Shown: positions 24,900 through 34,861, counted from the stretch's first letter. The stretch: 64,000 bases of DNA from Brevundimonas bacteroides DSM 4726 (GCF_000701445.1 NZ_JNIX01000007.1:38501-102500); one strand, 5' to 3'. The notes: generated by a model from the letters alone, not told the origin. Made by a program: numbers and translations.

Positions 24900-27827
24900 T
24901 CAGCCCCTTTGCGCGTCCCACCAGCGGACCGCGTCCGCGTCCCTCGCCGAAAGGTCGGGATAGTCCCGGTCCGACCCTACGTCCGGCACACGCCGCCAGG
25001 AGCGGGCGCACTTGGCGTAAGGCGCGACCGCGACCTCTGCAGATACTGTCTCGCCGCCGACCCGCAGCTCTGCGCCAGACGTGCGGAACACCTCCGCCGC
25101 GTCCAAGCCGTCGAACGCCGCGAACGCCTCCGCCGGTCCCGACACTGTCGGCCAGGCGTCCAGCGCCCCGCCGATCAGCTTGTCGCGGCGCGCCGCTTCC
25201 AGCGCGTCGTTGACGACCGAGACGACCGTCTGGACCTTGGCCCACCGCTCGGCCTCCGCCGCATTCTCCCACTCGGCCGGCGTCTCCGGGATCACCCGCG
25301 CGCAGTTCGTGCCCGCGTCCGGATACCGCGTCGTCCACGCCTCCTCCATGGTGAAGGGCGTCAGCGGCGCCAGCCACGCGGTCAGCCTCAGAAAGACCTC
25401 CTGCATCACCGTCCGCGCCGCCCGCCGCCGCATCGCGTCCGGCCGGTCGCAGTACAGGCTGTCCTTGCGGATATCGAAGTACAGCGCCGACAGATCGCCC
25501 GCGCAGAACTCCAGAACCGGCCGCACCACATCCTGGAAGCGGTAGGTCTCGTAGGCCGCCCGCACATCCCGATCCAGCTCCCACAGCCGGTGCAGGATGA
25601 ACCGCTCCAGCGGCGGCATGTCGGCGTACTCCACCCGTTCGGCCTCGTCGAAATCGGACAGCGCGCCCAGCAGATAGCGAACCGTATTCCGCAGCTTGCG
25701 GTACGCATCCACCGTCGTCTGCAGGATCTGCTTTCCGATCCTCTGGTCCTCGGCATAGTCCACCAGCGCCACCCACAGGCGCAGGATGTCGGCCCCACTT
25801 TCCTTGATGACCACGGCCGGATCGACGGTGTTGCCCTTGGACTTGGACATCTTCTCGCCGTTCTCGTCCTGGGTGAACCCGTGGGTCAGAACGGCCTTGT
25901 AGGGCGCGCGGCCCCGCGTGCCGGACCCTTCCAGCAGGTTTGACTGGAACCAGCCGCGATGCTGGTCCGAGCCTTCCAGATACAGGTCCGCCGGCCAGTG
26001 GCTCGGCCGGTCGCCGACATAGCCCTTGGCCGGATCGCGCGGCTCCAGCGCGAAGGCATGGGTGCAGCCCGAGTCGAACCAGACATCCAGGATGTCCTCG
26101 ACCTTCTCGTAGCGCGCCGGATCGTGCGCCCCCAGAAACTCGGCGTCCGGCGTCTCGAACCAGGCGTCGGCTCCGCCCTTTTCGATGGCCGCGATGATGC
26201 GGGCGTCGACCTCGGGATCGTGCAGCGGTTGGCCCGTGTGCCTGTCGACGAACATGGCCAGGGGCGTGCCCCAGGCCCTCTGCCGGCTGACCAGCCAGTC
26301 GGGCCGGCCCTCGACCATCGACCGGATCCGGTTCTTGCCCGCCGCCGGATGGAACGCCGTCTGGTCGATCGACTTCAGCGCGACCTCGCGCAGTGTCTCG
26401 CCCGTGCCGTGGTCCAGCGCCTGGTCCATGCGGATGAACCACTGCGGCGTATTGCGAAAGATCACCGGCGCGCGCGAGCGCCAGCTCATCGGATAGGAAT
26501 GCTCCAGCCGACCGCGCGCCAGCAACGTCCCGGCCTCGATCAGCGTCTCGGTCACCGCGCCGTTGGCTGGCCCGAATTTGCCGATCTTCTTGCCCTCGGT
26601 CTCCAGGATCTTAAGCCCGGCGAACAGCGGCACGCCCGGATAATAGGCTCCGTCCGGATCGACCGTGTCGGGCACCTCATGATGGCCGTGCGCGCGCCAG
26701 ACCTCATAGTCGTCCGCGCCGTGTCCCGGAGCCGTATGGACGAAGCCCGTGCCAGCGTCGTCGGTGACGTGATCCCCGTCCAGCAGCGGCACGTTGAACC
26801 GGTATCCGTCGTCCAGCTCGGCCAGCGGATGGGCGCACACCAGCCCCGCCGGATCGATGTCATCCACGCGGGTGAAGGTCGCCACCCTGGCCGCCTTCAT
26901 GACGTCCTCGGCCAGCTTGTCTGCCAGGATCAGCCGGTCGCCCGCCTTGGCCCAGGGCTGGAACTCCAGGCCCTGCTCGATCGACTGCACCTCGTACAGG
27001 CCATAGGCGATCTCGGGCCCGAAGCTGATCGCCCGGTTGGCAGGGATGGTCCACGGCGTGGTCGTCCAGATCACCACGCTCGGCGTCGACTGCCGGAACG
27101 CCAGCAGGTCGTCGGGATGGTCATCCGTCGCCGCGATGACCGGGAACTTGACCCAGATCGTGGGCGAGACGTGGTCGTGATACTCGATCTCGGCGTCGGC
27201 CAGGGCCGTCCGCTCGACCGGCGACCACATCACGGGCTTGGACCCGCGGTACAGCTGGCCCGAGTTCTTGAACTTGTGGAACTCCTTCACGATCGCGGCT
27301 TCGGTCGTGAAGTCCATCGTGGCGTAGCGGTTGGCGAAGTCGCCGGTGACGCCGAGCCGCTTGAACTGTTCGGCCTGCACCCCGATCCAGCCCGCCGCAT
27401 ACTCTCGGCAGGCGGTCCTGAACTCGGCCTTGGAGACCTCGTCCTTGCGCCGTCCCTTGGCCCGGAACTGCTCCTCGATCTTCCACTCGATCGGCAGGCC
27501 GTGGCAGTCCCAGCCGGGCACATAGTCGACGTCGTAACCCAGCAGGAACCGGCTCCGGACCACGAAGTCCTTCAGCGTCTTGTTCAGCGCATGGCCGATG
27601 TGGATGTCGCCGTTGGCATAGGGCGGGCCGTCGTGCAGCACATAGAGCGGCGCGTTCTGCTTCTGACGCTCGGCGCGCAGCCGGCCATAGAGGTCGCCCC
27701 ATTGCTCAAGGATCAGCGGCTCCTTCTGTGGCAGGCCTCCGCGCATCGGGAACGGCGTCTCGGGCAGGAAGACGGTCTCGCGATAGTCGCGGCCTGCGGG
27801 TGCGGAATCGGTCGGGGCGTCGGACAT
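24900..27827 (-). CDS. ileS: isoleucine--tRNA ligase
   Basis: 975 residues from the ATG at 27827; the frame is open further upstream but only as non-family sequence. Class I signature motifs are present: HDGPPYANGDIHIGHALNK (HIGH) and KMSKSKGN (KMSKS). The CP1 editing domain lies in between (TTTPWTIPANRAI), and WDCHGLPIEWKIE is the conserved motif after HIGH. The C-terminal part has the anticodon-binding helical domain; the usual C-terminal zinc cluster is reduced to a CAR(S) remnant, as in alphaproteobacterial forms. Monocistronic. Confidence 0.96.
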   Translation of the reverse strand: MSDAPTDSAPAGRDYRETVFLPETPFPMRGGLPQKEPLILEQWGDLYGRLRAERQKQNAPLYVLHDGPPYANGDIHIGHALNKTLKDFVVRSRFLLGYDVDYVPGWDCHGLPIEWKIEEQFRAKGRRKDEVSKAEFRTACREYAAGWIGVQAEQFKRLGVTGDFANRYATMDFTTEAAIVKEFHKFKNSGQLYRGSKPVMWSPVERTALADAEIEYHDHVSPTIWVKFPVIAATDDHPDDLLAFRQSTPSVVIWTTTPWTIPANRAISFGPEIAYGLYEVQSIEQGLEFQPWAKAGDRLILADKLAEDVMKAARVATFTRVDDIDPAGLVCAHPLAELDDGYRFNVPLLDGDHVTDDAGTGFVHTAPGHGADDYEVWRAHGHHEVPDTVDPDGAYYPGVPLFAGLKILETEGKKIGKFGPANGAVTETLIEAGTLLARGRLEHSYPMSWRSRAPVIFRNTPQWFIRMDQALDHGTGETLREVALKSIDQTAFHPAAGKNRIRSMVEGRPDWLVSRQRAWGTPLAMFVDRHTGQPLHDPEVDARIIAAIEKGGADAWFETPDAEFLGAHDPARYEKVEDILDVWFDSGCTHAFALEPRDPAKGYVGDRPSHWPADLYLEGSDQHRGWFQSNLLEGSGTRGRAPYKAVLTHGFTQDENGEKMSKSKGNTVDPAVVIKESGADILRLWVALVDYAEDQRIGKQILQTTVDAYRKLRNTVRYLLGALSDFDEAERVEYADMPPLERFILHRLWELDRDVRAAYETYRFQDVVRPVLEFCAGDLSALYFDIRKDSLYCDRPDAMRRRAARTVMQEVFLRLTAWLAPLTPFTMEEAWTTRYPDAGTNCARVIPETPAEWENAAEAERWAKVQTVVSVVNDALEAARRDKLIGGALDAWPTVSGPAEAFAAFDGLDAAEVFRTSGAELRVGGETVSAEVAVAPYAKCARSWRRVPDVGSDRDYPDLSARDADAVRWWDAQRG

Positions 27828-28059
27828 GGTCTGTCTCGGAAAAGTCGATGGGCGTTCGGCGTGGGATCGGACCCGGTCGGCGCGGGGGCTGAAGCGCCCC
27901 GGCTTACGCCGCCGGGCCGGTAATCCGGATCGAGAGGATCGTGCGCCCTTGCATGGCGGCGGTCTATCAGGGCCGAGGGGCTGGGAAAAGCCGCGCGTTC
28001 GGCTAACGTCCGCTTCGACCGGCGTTCGATCAGAAACGCCGCAAGAGGGGAGACCATCC

Positions 28060-28647
28060 ATGCGCATCCTGATTTCACTCACCGCGGTGGCCGCCTGCGC
28101 CGCCATCGCCGCCTGCTCGCCGGCGGAAGAGGCCGCTCCCGCCGACGGGGCCGCCGCCGACGCCTCCGCCTCGGCCGGGGCGGTGATCCCGCCGACGGGC
28201 TCGGAGCCCGTGACCCGCGAGCAGATCTACGCGGCCGCAGCCGAAGGCCCCGAGGCCTTCGCCCGCGCCATCTACGGCATGTACGCGACCGGCGGACCGC
28301 AGGGCGAGCCGCCTGCGCCCGGTCAGGATCCAATCTATTCGCGGACCCTCAATGCCCTGATCGGCAATGACTTCCGTGCCGCCGGGGGCGAAGTGGGAAC
28401 GATCGACTACGACATCTTCTGCCAGTGCCAGGATCAGGAGGGCTTCGCTGTGAACTCCATGGCCGCGGCCCAGAGCGACGAGAACACGGCCGCGGTATCC
28501 GTCGTCTTCACCAACATGGGCGAGCAGAAGACCGCCATCCTCAACCTCGTCCGTGAAGGCGGCAACTGGAAGGTCGACGACGTCGAGATGGGCATGAACG
28601 AGTCGGTCAAGGACATCCTGACCGAGGCGGCCGAAGGCCAGGGCTGA
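28060..28647 (+). CDS. DUF3828-like lipoprotein
   Basis: 195 residues starting MRILISLTAV after a strong GAGGGGAGA site. The signal peptide ends in the lipobox IAAC, so the mature protein is probably lipid-anchored, followed by an Ala/Asp-rich linker. The folded part (about 55-190) contains IYGMYATGG, DYDIFCQCQDQEGF and WKVDDVEMG, with the pattern of DUF3828 periplasmic domains. Function unknown. It is divergent from ileS with a 232-base promoter gap. Confidence 0.78.
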   Translation: MRILISLTAVAACAAIAACSPAEEAAPADGAAADASASAGAVIPPTGSEPVTREQIYAAAAEGPEAFARAIYGMYATGGPQGEPPAPGQDPIYSRTLNALIGNDFRAAGGEVGTIDYDIFCQCQDQEGFAVNSMAAAQSDENTAAVSVVFTNMGEQKTAILNLVREGGNWKVDDVEMGMNESVKDILTEAAEGQG

Positions 28648-28650
28648 GGC

Positions 28651-29592
28651 TCAGGCACGGGCGGCCAGCGCCGCCCGTGCCGCCTTCGCGTCCTCGTCGA
28701 TCTGGACCTTTAAGGCGTCCAGGCCGTCGAAGCTCATTTCGCCGCGCAGCCGCGCGATCAGCTGCGTCTCGACGACCTGGCCGTACAGATCGCCCGAGAA
28801 GTCGAACAGCCAGACCTCCAGCAGGGGCTCGGGCGTCTCGAACATGGGCCGCACGCCCAGATTGGCGACGCCGTTGACCACCCGCCCGTCCGGCAAGCGC
28901 GTTCGGGTAGCGAACACCCCATAGGCCGGGCGCATATAGTCGCCCATCCGCACATTGGCCGTCGGCACCCCGATGGTGCGGCCGCGCTTGTCGCCGTGGA
29001 CCACCTCGCCTTCGATGGCGAAGGGGCGGCCCAGAATGCGCGCCGCCCGCGCCATGTCGCCCGCCGCCAGCGCCTCGCGCACGGCGCTGGACGACAGCTT
29101 CAGCCCGCTGCGGTCATCGACCCGCTCGGTGACCGAGACCGAGAAGCCGAGCTCCCGCCCGATCCGCGTCAGGGCCTCCGGCGATCCTGTCCGGCCCTTG
29201 CCGTAGGTGAAGTCGAAGCCGACCGCGGCATGCTTCAAGCCCAACCCACCGGCCAGCACATCGCGGGCGAAGGCCTCGTCCGACATCGCCGCCATCTCGC
29301 GGTCGAAGGGCAGCAGATGCAGCCGCTCCACGCCCTGCGCCTCCAGCGCCCGCGCCATCTGGCCGATCGTCATCAGGCGAAACGGCGCGGCCTCGGGCTG
29401 GAACCAGCGCCGCGGATGCGGCTCGAACGTCACGACGGCTAGGGGCGCGGAAAGCCGCTCGGCAGCCTCGCGCGCCGCGCCGATCACCGCCTGATGGCCG
29501 CGATGCACGCCGTCGAAGGCGCCGATGGCGGCGGCCGCTCCGCGCTGGTCGGGCGTCAGGTTGCGCCAGCCGTGAACGATCTGGATCGGCAC
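28651..29592 (-). CDS. ribF: bifunctional riboflavin kinase/FAD synthetase
   Basis: 313 residues. The N-terminal FMN adenylyltransferase domain shows GAFDGVHRGHQAVI and the GFDFTYGKGRTG loop; the C-terminal riboflavin kinase domain has VHGDKRGRTIGVPTANV and the conserved ARPMFE-type stretch NLGVRPMFETPEPLLEVWLFDF. The enzyme converts riboflavin to FMN and then FAD. First or second gene of a minus-strand group with the MaoC protein; the convergent lipoprotein gene ends three bases away. Confidence 0.95.
   Translation of the reverse strand: MPIQIVHGWRNLTPDQRGAAAAIGAFDGVHRGHQAVIGAAREAAERLSAPLAVVTFEPHPRRWFQPEAAPFRLMTIGQMARALEAQGVERLHLLPFDREMAAMSDEAFARDVLAGGLGLKHAAVGFDFTYGKGRTGSPEALTRIGRELGFSVSVTERVDDRSGLKLSSSAVREALAAGDMARAARILGRPFAIEGEVVHGDKRGRTIGVPTANVRMGDYMRPAYGVFATRTRLPDGRVVNGVANLGVRPMFETPEPLLEVWLFDFSGDLYGQVVETQLIARLRGEMSFDGLDALKVQIDEDAKAARAALAARA
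28654..28681. terminator. perfect 12-bp hairpin over the end of ribF
   Basis: GGCACGGGCGGC, a CAGC loop and GCCGCCCGTGCC pair without mismatch. It sits between the convergent lipoprotein and ribF stops and encodes the last residues of RibF (Ala/Arg-rich). There is no T-run on either side, so it may slow both polymerases or act with Rho rather than being a classical intrinsic terminator. Confidence 0.4.
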
Positions 29593-29602
29593 GACGGCCC
29601 GG

Positions 29603-30058
29603 TCAGTCCTTGGCCGGGCGACGGCGGCGGGGAACGCGGACGATGGCCTCGCCCTCCATGATCATGTCCTCGCCGACATAGCCCTCGGTGCGCAGCGTCA
29701 CCCGGGCGGATTCGGCATCGACCGCCGCGACCGTGATCCGCGCCTGCACCACATCGCCGATCCGCACCGGGCGATGAAACGCCAGCGTCTGGCTCAGATA
29801 GATGGCGCCCGCCCCCGGCAGGATGGTCCCCACCACCGCCGACCCGAACGAGGCGCTCAGCAGCCCATGCGCGATCCGCCCGCGATAGGCAGTCTTGGAC
29901 GCGAAGGCCTCGTCCATGTGCACGGGATTAAAGTCGTCCGACGCCTCGGCGAACTGGACGATGCGGTCTTCGGTGACCGTCACCTCCTTGATCGCCACCA
30001 TGCCGGGCGACAGTTCTTCCAGTATGTAGCCGCCCGAGGCGTGAGGTCCGGTGATCAT
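29603..30058 (-). CDS. MaoC-family (R)-enoyl-CoA hydratase-like protein
   Basis: 151 residues with the hot-dog fold of MaoC-like dehydratases. The active-site pair is visible: FAEASDDFNPVHMDEAFA (catalytic Asp and His) and GRIAHGLLSASFGSAVVG. Such proteins hydrate trans-enoyl-CoA to (R)-3-hydroxyacyl-CoA, often for polyhydroxyalkanoate or fatty acid metabolism. Placed 10 bases upstream of ribF on the same strand without an obvious functional link. Confidence 0.9.
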   Translation of the reverse strand: MITGPHASGGYILEELSPGMVAIKEVTVTEDRIVQFAEASDDFNPVHMDEAFASKTAYRGRIAHGLLSASFGSAVVGTILPGAGAIYLSQTLAFHRPVRIGDVVQARITVAAVDAESARVTLRTEGYVGEDMIMEGEAIVRVPRRRRPAKD

Positions 30059-30096
30059 CGGCCGGTGTTAGCGGCGCCGTGGCGATTTGGCGAGGA

Positions 30097-30966
30097 CTAC
30101 CAACGGAGCTCCAGCGCCGCGTATCGCGCATAGGCCGTCTCGGCCTTCAAGAGGGCTCCTGCTCGTTCCGGATCGAGCTGACCGTCGTCGCCCCGCGCCG
30201 CGTCGCCGTGGATGCCCTGGGCGATGAACAGGCAGTCCAGCGCCTGGGCGTTGGCGCCCAGCACATCGGTCACCACCCCGTCGCCGATGCACAGCACCCG
30301 CGACCGGTCCGCCGGTCGACCCAGCAGCCGCTCCGCCTCCGTCATGGCCAATGCGTAGATCGGCCCATAGGGCTTGCCGACCATCGTCACCCGCCCGCCA
30401 AGTTCCTCGTAAAGGTCGGCCAGCGACCCGCCGCAGTAGATGATCTTGTCCCCGCGCTGCACGATCCGGTCGGGGTTGGCGCAGATCAGTTCCAGCCCCC
30501 GCGCGACGGCGGGCGTTAGTCGCTCGCGATAATCCTCGGGCGTCTCGGTCTCGTCGTCCTCGGGCCCGGTGACGGATATGAAGGCGGCGTTGTCCGCGCC
30601 CGTCGCCCGCTCCAGACCCAGGCCGTCATACAGGGGCCAGTCGCGATCCGGCCCGATGATCCAGGCCGGTCCCGGCGCGCGCCTGGCCAGTTCCGCCCGC
30701 GTCGCGTCGCCCGACGTCACGAAGGCCTGCCAGCTCTCGCGCGGCACGCCCAGCCGGTCCAGTTGCTCGATCACATCCGAGGCCGGACGCGGCGAGTTGG
30801 AGATCAGCACCACCTGACCGCCCTGCCGATGGAACTGCATCAGGGCGTCGCAGGCCTCGGGCCAGCTTTCGCGGCCGTTATGGATCACGCCCCAGACGTC
30901 GCACAGCAGCACATCGTAATCGGCGGCGACGGCCGACAGGCGGGGCAGGGCGTGGGGCAGAGTCAT
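30097..30966 (-). CDS. HAD superfamily class IIA sugar/nucleotide phosphatase
   Basis: 289 residues. HAD motif I is LLCDVWGVIHNG with the nucleophilic Asp, motif II is VVLISNSPRP, and the C-terminal motif IV is RVLCIGDGVVTDVLGA. A large class IIA cap lies between, as in NagD. The length and the DVWGVIHNG sequence fit the TIGR01459 subfamily of unknown substrate. Same strand and close to the MaoC gene. Confidence 0.88.
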   Translation of the reverse strand: MTLPHALPRLSAVAADYDVLLCDVWGVIHNGRESWPEACDALMQFHRQGGQVVLISNSPRPASDVIEQLDRLGVPRESWQAFVTSGDATRAELARRAPGPAWIIGPDRDWPLYDGLGLERATGADNAAFISVTGPEDDETETPEDYRERLTPAVARGLELICANPDRIVQRGDKIIYCGGSLADLYEELGGRVTMVGKPYGPIYALAMTEAERLLGRPADRSRVLCIGDGVVTDVLGANAQALDCLFIAQGIHGDAARGDDGQLDPERAGALLKAETAYARYAALELRW

Positions 30967-31004
30967 GGACTGCCGTCTAGCCCGACCCCGCCCCGGAACA
31001 AAGA

Positions 31005-32321
31005 TCAGTCGTTCCTGTGAACCACACCCGACCGCATCACGAAGTCCATGTCCTCCAGCACGGTCACGTCCGACAGCGGATCGCCGTCGACAGCGATGAT
31101 ATCGGCGGGCATGCCCGGCGCGATCCGGCCCGCCTCGTTGGACAGTTGAAGATGCTCGGCGGCGACAACTGTCGCGGACTGGATCGCCTCCAGCGGCGTC
31201 ATCCCCGCGCGCACCAGCAGGGCGAACTCCTGGGCGTTGTCGCCGTGGGCCGAGACACCGCTGTCGGTGCCAAACGCGATTTGCACGCCGCCCTCATGCG
31301 CCCGGCGCGCCATGTCCAGCATCTTCGGTCCGGCCTCCAGCGCCTTGGCCGTCTGAGCCGGCGTGAAGAAGTTGCCCGGGCTCGACGCGATCCGCGCCAC
31401 GAAGTCTCCGGCCAGCAGCGTCGGCACCAGATAGGCGTCGTTCTGCCGGAACAGGCGGATGGACTCGTCGTCCAGATAGGTCCCGTGCTCGATCGAGTCG
31501 CCGCCGGCCCGCAGGAAGGCGTTCACCCCGTCGCCGCCGTGGGCGTGGGCTGTCACCCGGCGGCCCATGCGATGACCCGCCTCGACGATTGCGGCCAGCT
31601 CGGCCTCGCTGAACTGCTGGGCCAGTCCCGCCGCCGTGTTGGACAGCACGCCGCCTGTCGCCGTGATCTTGATGACGTCGGCCCCGGCGCGGACCTGGGT
31701 CCGCACCGCCCGCATGCAGTCCTCCGGCCCCGAGCAGATGCTCTCGGACGACAGTAGGTGTATGATGTCATCGCTGTAGCCGTTCACGTCGCCGTGGCCG
31801 CCGTGGATGGAAATGGAGCTGCCGGACGCGATGACGCGCGGTCCGGGGATCTGACCGGCGGCGATCCCGTCGCGCAGGGCGAACACCGCGTCGTTCGGCC
31901 CGCCCAGGTCGGCCACCGTCGTGAAGCCCGCCATCAGGGTGCGACGAGCATACTGGGCCCCCAGGATCGCCCGGTCGGCGTCGCTCTCCGTCACCGCCAT
32001 CAGGCGGGCGTTCGGGTTCTGCTGGCTCGTCAGATGGACGTGGCTGTCGATCAGTCCGGGCAGGACGAAGTGCTGGCGCAGATCGACGACATTGCCCTCG
32101 CCGACGAAGCCGTCGCGGATTTCGACCACCCGGCCGCCTGTGATCACGACAGTTTTATCGCGCAGCACAACGCCGCGCTCGGGGTCCGCCAGAAGCCGCC
32201 CCGCCTGAACGAACACGGTTTCTCCGCCAGAGGGAATCGCCTGCGAGGGCGGGCTCTGTTGCGCCTGCGAAGCGCCGACCACGGCGAAACTCGCGAGCAG
32301 GGCAAGGGCAAAGGACTTCAT
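31005..32321 (-). CDS. secreted amidohydrolase, Xaa-Pro/Xaa-Arg/Lys dipeptidase type
   Basis: 438 residues from the ATG at 32321 with a GGGAGG ribosome site; signal peptide ends SQAQ. All metal and catalytic residues of subtype I amidohydrolases are present: DSHVHLTS (HxH), the carbamylated lysine in DVIKITATGG, HAHGGDG, EHGTYLDD and AFGTDSGVSAHG. The family includes prolidases and the Caulobacter Xaa-Arg/Lys dipeptidases studied structurally. It probably degrades dipeptides in the periplasm. The longer reading frame upstream lacks similarity. Confidence 0.88.
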   Translation of the reverse strand: MKSFALALLASFAVVGASQAQQSPPSQAIPSGGETVFVQAGRLLADPERGVVLRDKTVVITGGRVVEIRDGFVGEGNVVDLRQHFVLPGLIDSHVHLTSQQNPNARLMAVTESDADRAILGAQYARRTLMAGFTTVADLGGPNDAVFALRDGIAAGQIPGPRVIASGSSISIHGGHGDVNGYSDDIIHLLSSESICSGPEDCMRAVRTQVRAGADVIKITATGGVLSNTAAGLAQQFSEAELAAIVEAGHRMGRRVTAHAHGGDGVNAFLRAGGDSIEHGTYLDDESIRLFRQNDAYLVPTLLAGDFVARIASSPGNFFTPAQTAKALEAGPKMLDMARRAHEGGVQIAFGTDSGVSAHGDNAQEFALLVRAGMTPLEAIQSATVVAAEHLQLSNEAGRIAPGMPADIIAVDGDPLSDVTVLEDMDFVMRSGVVHRND

Positions 32322-32447
32322 GAACACCTCCCGATTATTGTCCTCCACCTTACCCCGCGTCGGTCTGTCGCCAAGCCTTGGCTTGATCGGGCAGTCTGAT
32401 TTGTGAAACACCTCGTGACTTCGGTTCAACCGCTACGAGGGCGTCGC

Positions 32448-33128
32448 ATGCGGCTGTCGAGACGAGGTTTGATTCTGGGTGGGTCGGCCGTGCTGGCCGG
32501 TTGCGCCACGGCCGCGCCCCCCCCGCCGATCACGGTGGCTGAACTGCCGCCGCCACCGCCCCAGCCGACCTATACGCCGGCCCTCCAGATCACCCCGCCG
32601 CCTCTCGATCCCCAGCGCCTGGTCCGCCCGGAGCTCATGAGCCGCGCCATGGCCGCGCTCGACATCCATCACGAGCGCCTGCCGCTGCGTGACCGGATGT
32701 ATCTCGTCGACTTCCAGAAGTTCTCCGGCGACACGCGGTTGTTCGAGGTCGACCTGATCGGCGGCCGCGTCACCGCCTTTCGTACCAGCCACGGTCGCGG
32801 GTCGGACCCGGAGCACTCCGGCTTCGCTCGTCGGTTCTCCAACGAACCCGAGAGCTACATGTCATCGGTCGGCGCCTACGCCACCGCCGGGGCGGGCTGG
32901 GGTCCGGCGCAGGGGCCGAACGTCCTGCTGGACGGGCTAGAGTATACCAACAACATGGCGCGCGACCGAGCGATCATCGTCCACGGGGCCGATTACGCCG
33001 ATCCGGATTTTCTGGCGCGAGAAGGTCGTTTGGGCCGCTCCTACGGCTGCTTCTCCACGGCGCACGCCGATCTGCCGATGCTGCGCGAGCGCATGGGCCA
33101 CGGCCGTTTGCTTTTCGCCTTCGCTTAA
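32448..33128 (+). CDS. L,D-transpeptidase-fold (YkuD-like) lipoprotein
   Basis: 226 residues from the ATG at 32448 (MRLSRRGLILGG), which has GAGGG just upstream; a start 15 codons earlier exists. The twin-arginine-like RRGLILGG and lipobox LAGC suggest export as a lipoprotein. After a Pro-rich linker the catalytic domain shows IIVHGADY and GRSYGCFS, the His and Cys of the murein L,D-transpeptidase catalytic family. It may crosslink or trim peptidoglycan. The stop lies 10 bases before a CtrA box for the flagellar operon. Confidence 0.85.
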   Translation: MRLSRRGLILGGSAVLAGCATAAPPPPITVAELPPPPPQPTYTPALQITPPPLDPQRLVRPELMSRAMAALDIHHERLPLRDRMYLVDFQKFSGDTRLFEVDLIGGRVTAFRTSHGRGSDPEHSGFARRFSNEPESYMSSVGAYATAGAGWGPAQGPNVLLDGLEYTNNMARDRAIIVHGADYADPDFLAREGRLGRSYGCFSTAHADLPMLRERMGHGRLLFAFA

Positions 33129-33137
33129 GGCTGTCGC

Positions 33138-33153
33138 TTAAACCGCCATTAAC
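33138..33153 (+). promoter_or_regulatory. CtrA box upstream of fliF
   Basis: TTAA-ACCGCCA-TTAAC is an exact match to the CtrA consensus TTAA-N7-TTAAC. It lies 67 bases upstream of the fliF GTG, in a 92-base intergenic gap. In Caulobacter crescentus the class II fliF operon promoter is directly activated by phosphorylated CtrA and later repressed by FlbD, so this site sets the cell-cycle timing of the operon. Confidence 0.85.
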
Positions 33154-33220
33154 CACGCGGGCGGCAGTTTCTGCCTAGCGGGGATGCAGCTGAGCTCCGC
33201 CAGTATCTGGGTGGGGACGC

Positions 33221-34861
33221 GTGGGCGGCTTTACGGCGGCGTTGCAGAGATTCGGGATCGGTCGCCTGGCCATGGTGCTGGGGGTCGGCGCGGGCGTGAC
33301 CGTCGCCCTGATCCTGCTGATGACCCGCATCGGGCAGGCTCCGGATGCGCTGCTTTACTCCAACCTCGACCTGCGCGAGGCCGGTGAAATCACGGCCTCG
33401 CTGGAGCAGGCCGGCATCCCCTACGCCACGCGCGGCGACGGCTCGACCATCATGGTCAATCGCGATCAGGTGGGCGAGGCCCGGCTGATGCTGGCCGGAC
33501 GCGGCCTCGTGACGTCCGGCTCGGTCGGCTACGAGATTTTCGACACCCAGTCGGTGCTGGGCCAGACGGAATTTCAGCAGCAGATCAACGAACAGCGCGC
33601 GCTGCAGGGCGAGCTGGCGCGTACCATCATGTCGATGCGCGGCATCAGCTCCGCCCGCGTCCAGATCGCCCTACCGCGCCGTGAGCTGTTCCAATCCGAG
33701 GCCGCCGAGCCCACCGCCGCCGTCGTCGTCGGCCTCGGCGGTCGCGCCCTGTCGGCGGATCAGGTGCGGGCCATCCGCAACGTCGTTGCCTCGTCGGTTC
33801 CCAACCTCAAGCCCGGTAAGGTCACCGTGGTCGACGAGACCAACCAGACGCTGGCCGCAGCCGACGATGAGGAGGGCTTCACCTCAGCCACCGCCCGCGA
33901 CGCCAAGGCCACGACCGAGGCCCAGCTCCAGGCCCGCATCAAGGACCTCGTCGAAGGCGTGGTCGGGCCCGGCGCGGCGCGGGTTCAGGTCACCGCCGAC
34001 ATCGAAATGGCCCGCTCCACCACCCAGGAGCAGCGTTACGACCCCGACGGCCAAGTCGTCCGTTCGACCTCGACAAATGGCAGCCAGTCCCAGGACACCA
34101 CCGGGGTCTCCGATGCCGGTGCGACAGCCGCGAACAATATCCCTGGTGGCGAAGCTCCGGCCGCGACGCCCCTTGGCTCGACCGAAACCGTCAACGGCGA
34201 GACCACCAACTACGAAATCTCCAACACCACTACGACCACGGTGAAGGAGCCGGGCGAGGTCAAGAAGTTGTCGGTCGCCGTGGCCGTCGACGGCGTCCTG
34301 ACGCCCGCCGCCGAGCCGGGTGGAGAGCCGACCTACGCCCCGCGCTCGGCCGAGGAGATCGCCCAGATCGAGGAGCTGGTGAAGGCGGCCATGGGTTTCG
34401 ACGAGACGCGCGGCGACCAGGTGCGCGTCACCAACGTCCGCTTCAATCGGGATGCTCTGACGTCGGCGGGCGGCACCGACGGCGGCGACCCCCTGTTCAA
34501 CTTCACCAAGAACGACATCATGCGGGGCGTGGAGCTGCTGGTGCTTCTGGTCACCGGCCTGCTGCTCATCTTCTTCGTCCTGCGTCCCCTGATGAAGTCG
34601 GCCTCGGGCGGGGGCGGGGTCCCCGCTCTGGCGGGCGCTGCGGCAGGCGGCGGACAGGTCCCGGTGACGTCGCTCCAGACCACGGTCGTCGGCGGGGCGA
34701 TGGGCCAGCTGGCGGGTCCGTCGGAGATGGAACAGCGTCTCGACATCGCCCGCATCGAGGGGCAGGTGAAGGCATCCTCGGTCAAGAAGGTCGCGGATTT
34801 CGTAGAGAAGCACCCGGAGGAATCGGCCTCGATCCTCCGCAGCTGGGTGCATGAGGGCTGA
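33221..34861 (+). CDS. fliF: flagellar MS-ring protein FliF
   Basis: 546 residues from a GTG. It forms the inner-membrane MS ring on which the flagellum is built. A transmembrane segment lies near residues 17-36 and a second near 430-452 ([19 protein letters not shown]). The ring-building motifs follow the first segment: [36 protein letters not shown] and the [14 protein letters not shown] stretch. The C-terminal tail ([20 protein letters not shown]) binds FliG. First gene of the operon; stop and fliG start overlap by one base. Confidence 0.96.
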   Translation: MGGFTAALQRFGIGRLAMVLGVGAGVTVALILLMTRIGQAPDALLYSNLDLREAGEITASLEQAGIPYATRGDGSTIMVNRDQVGEARLMLAGRGLVTSGSVGYEIFDTQSVLGQTEFQQQINEQRALQGELARTIMSMRGISSARVQIALPRRELFQSEAAEPTAAVVVGLGGRALSADQVRAIRNVVASSVPNLKPGKVTVVDETNQTLAAADDEEGFTSATARDAKATTEAQLQARIKDLVEGVVGPGAARVQVTADIEMARSTTQEQRYDPDGQVVRSTSTNGSQSQDTTGVSDAGATAANNIPGGEAPAATPLGSTETVNGETTNYEISNTTTTTVKEPGEVKKLSVAVAVDGVLTPAAEPGGEPTYAPRSAEEIAQIEELVKAAMGFDETRGDQVRVTNVRFNRDALTSAGGTDGGDPLFNFTKNDIMRGVELLVLLVTGLLLIFFVLRPLMKSASGGGGVPALAGAAAGGGQVPVTSLQTTVVGGAMGQLAGPSEMEQRLDIARIEGQVKASSVKKVADFVEKHPEESASILRSWVHEG

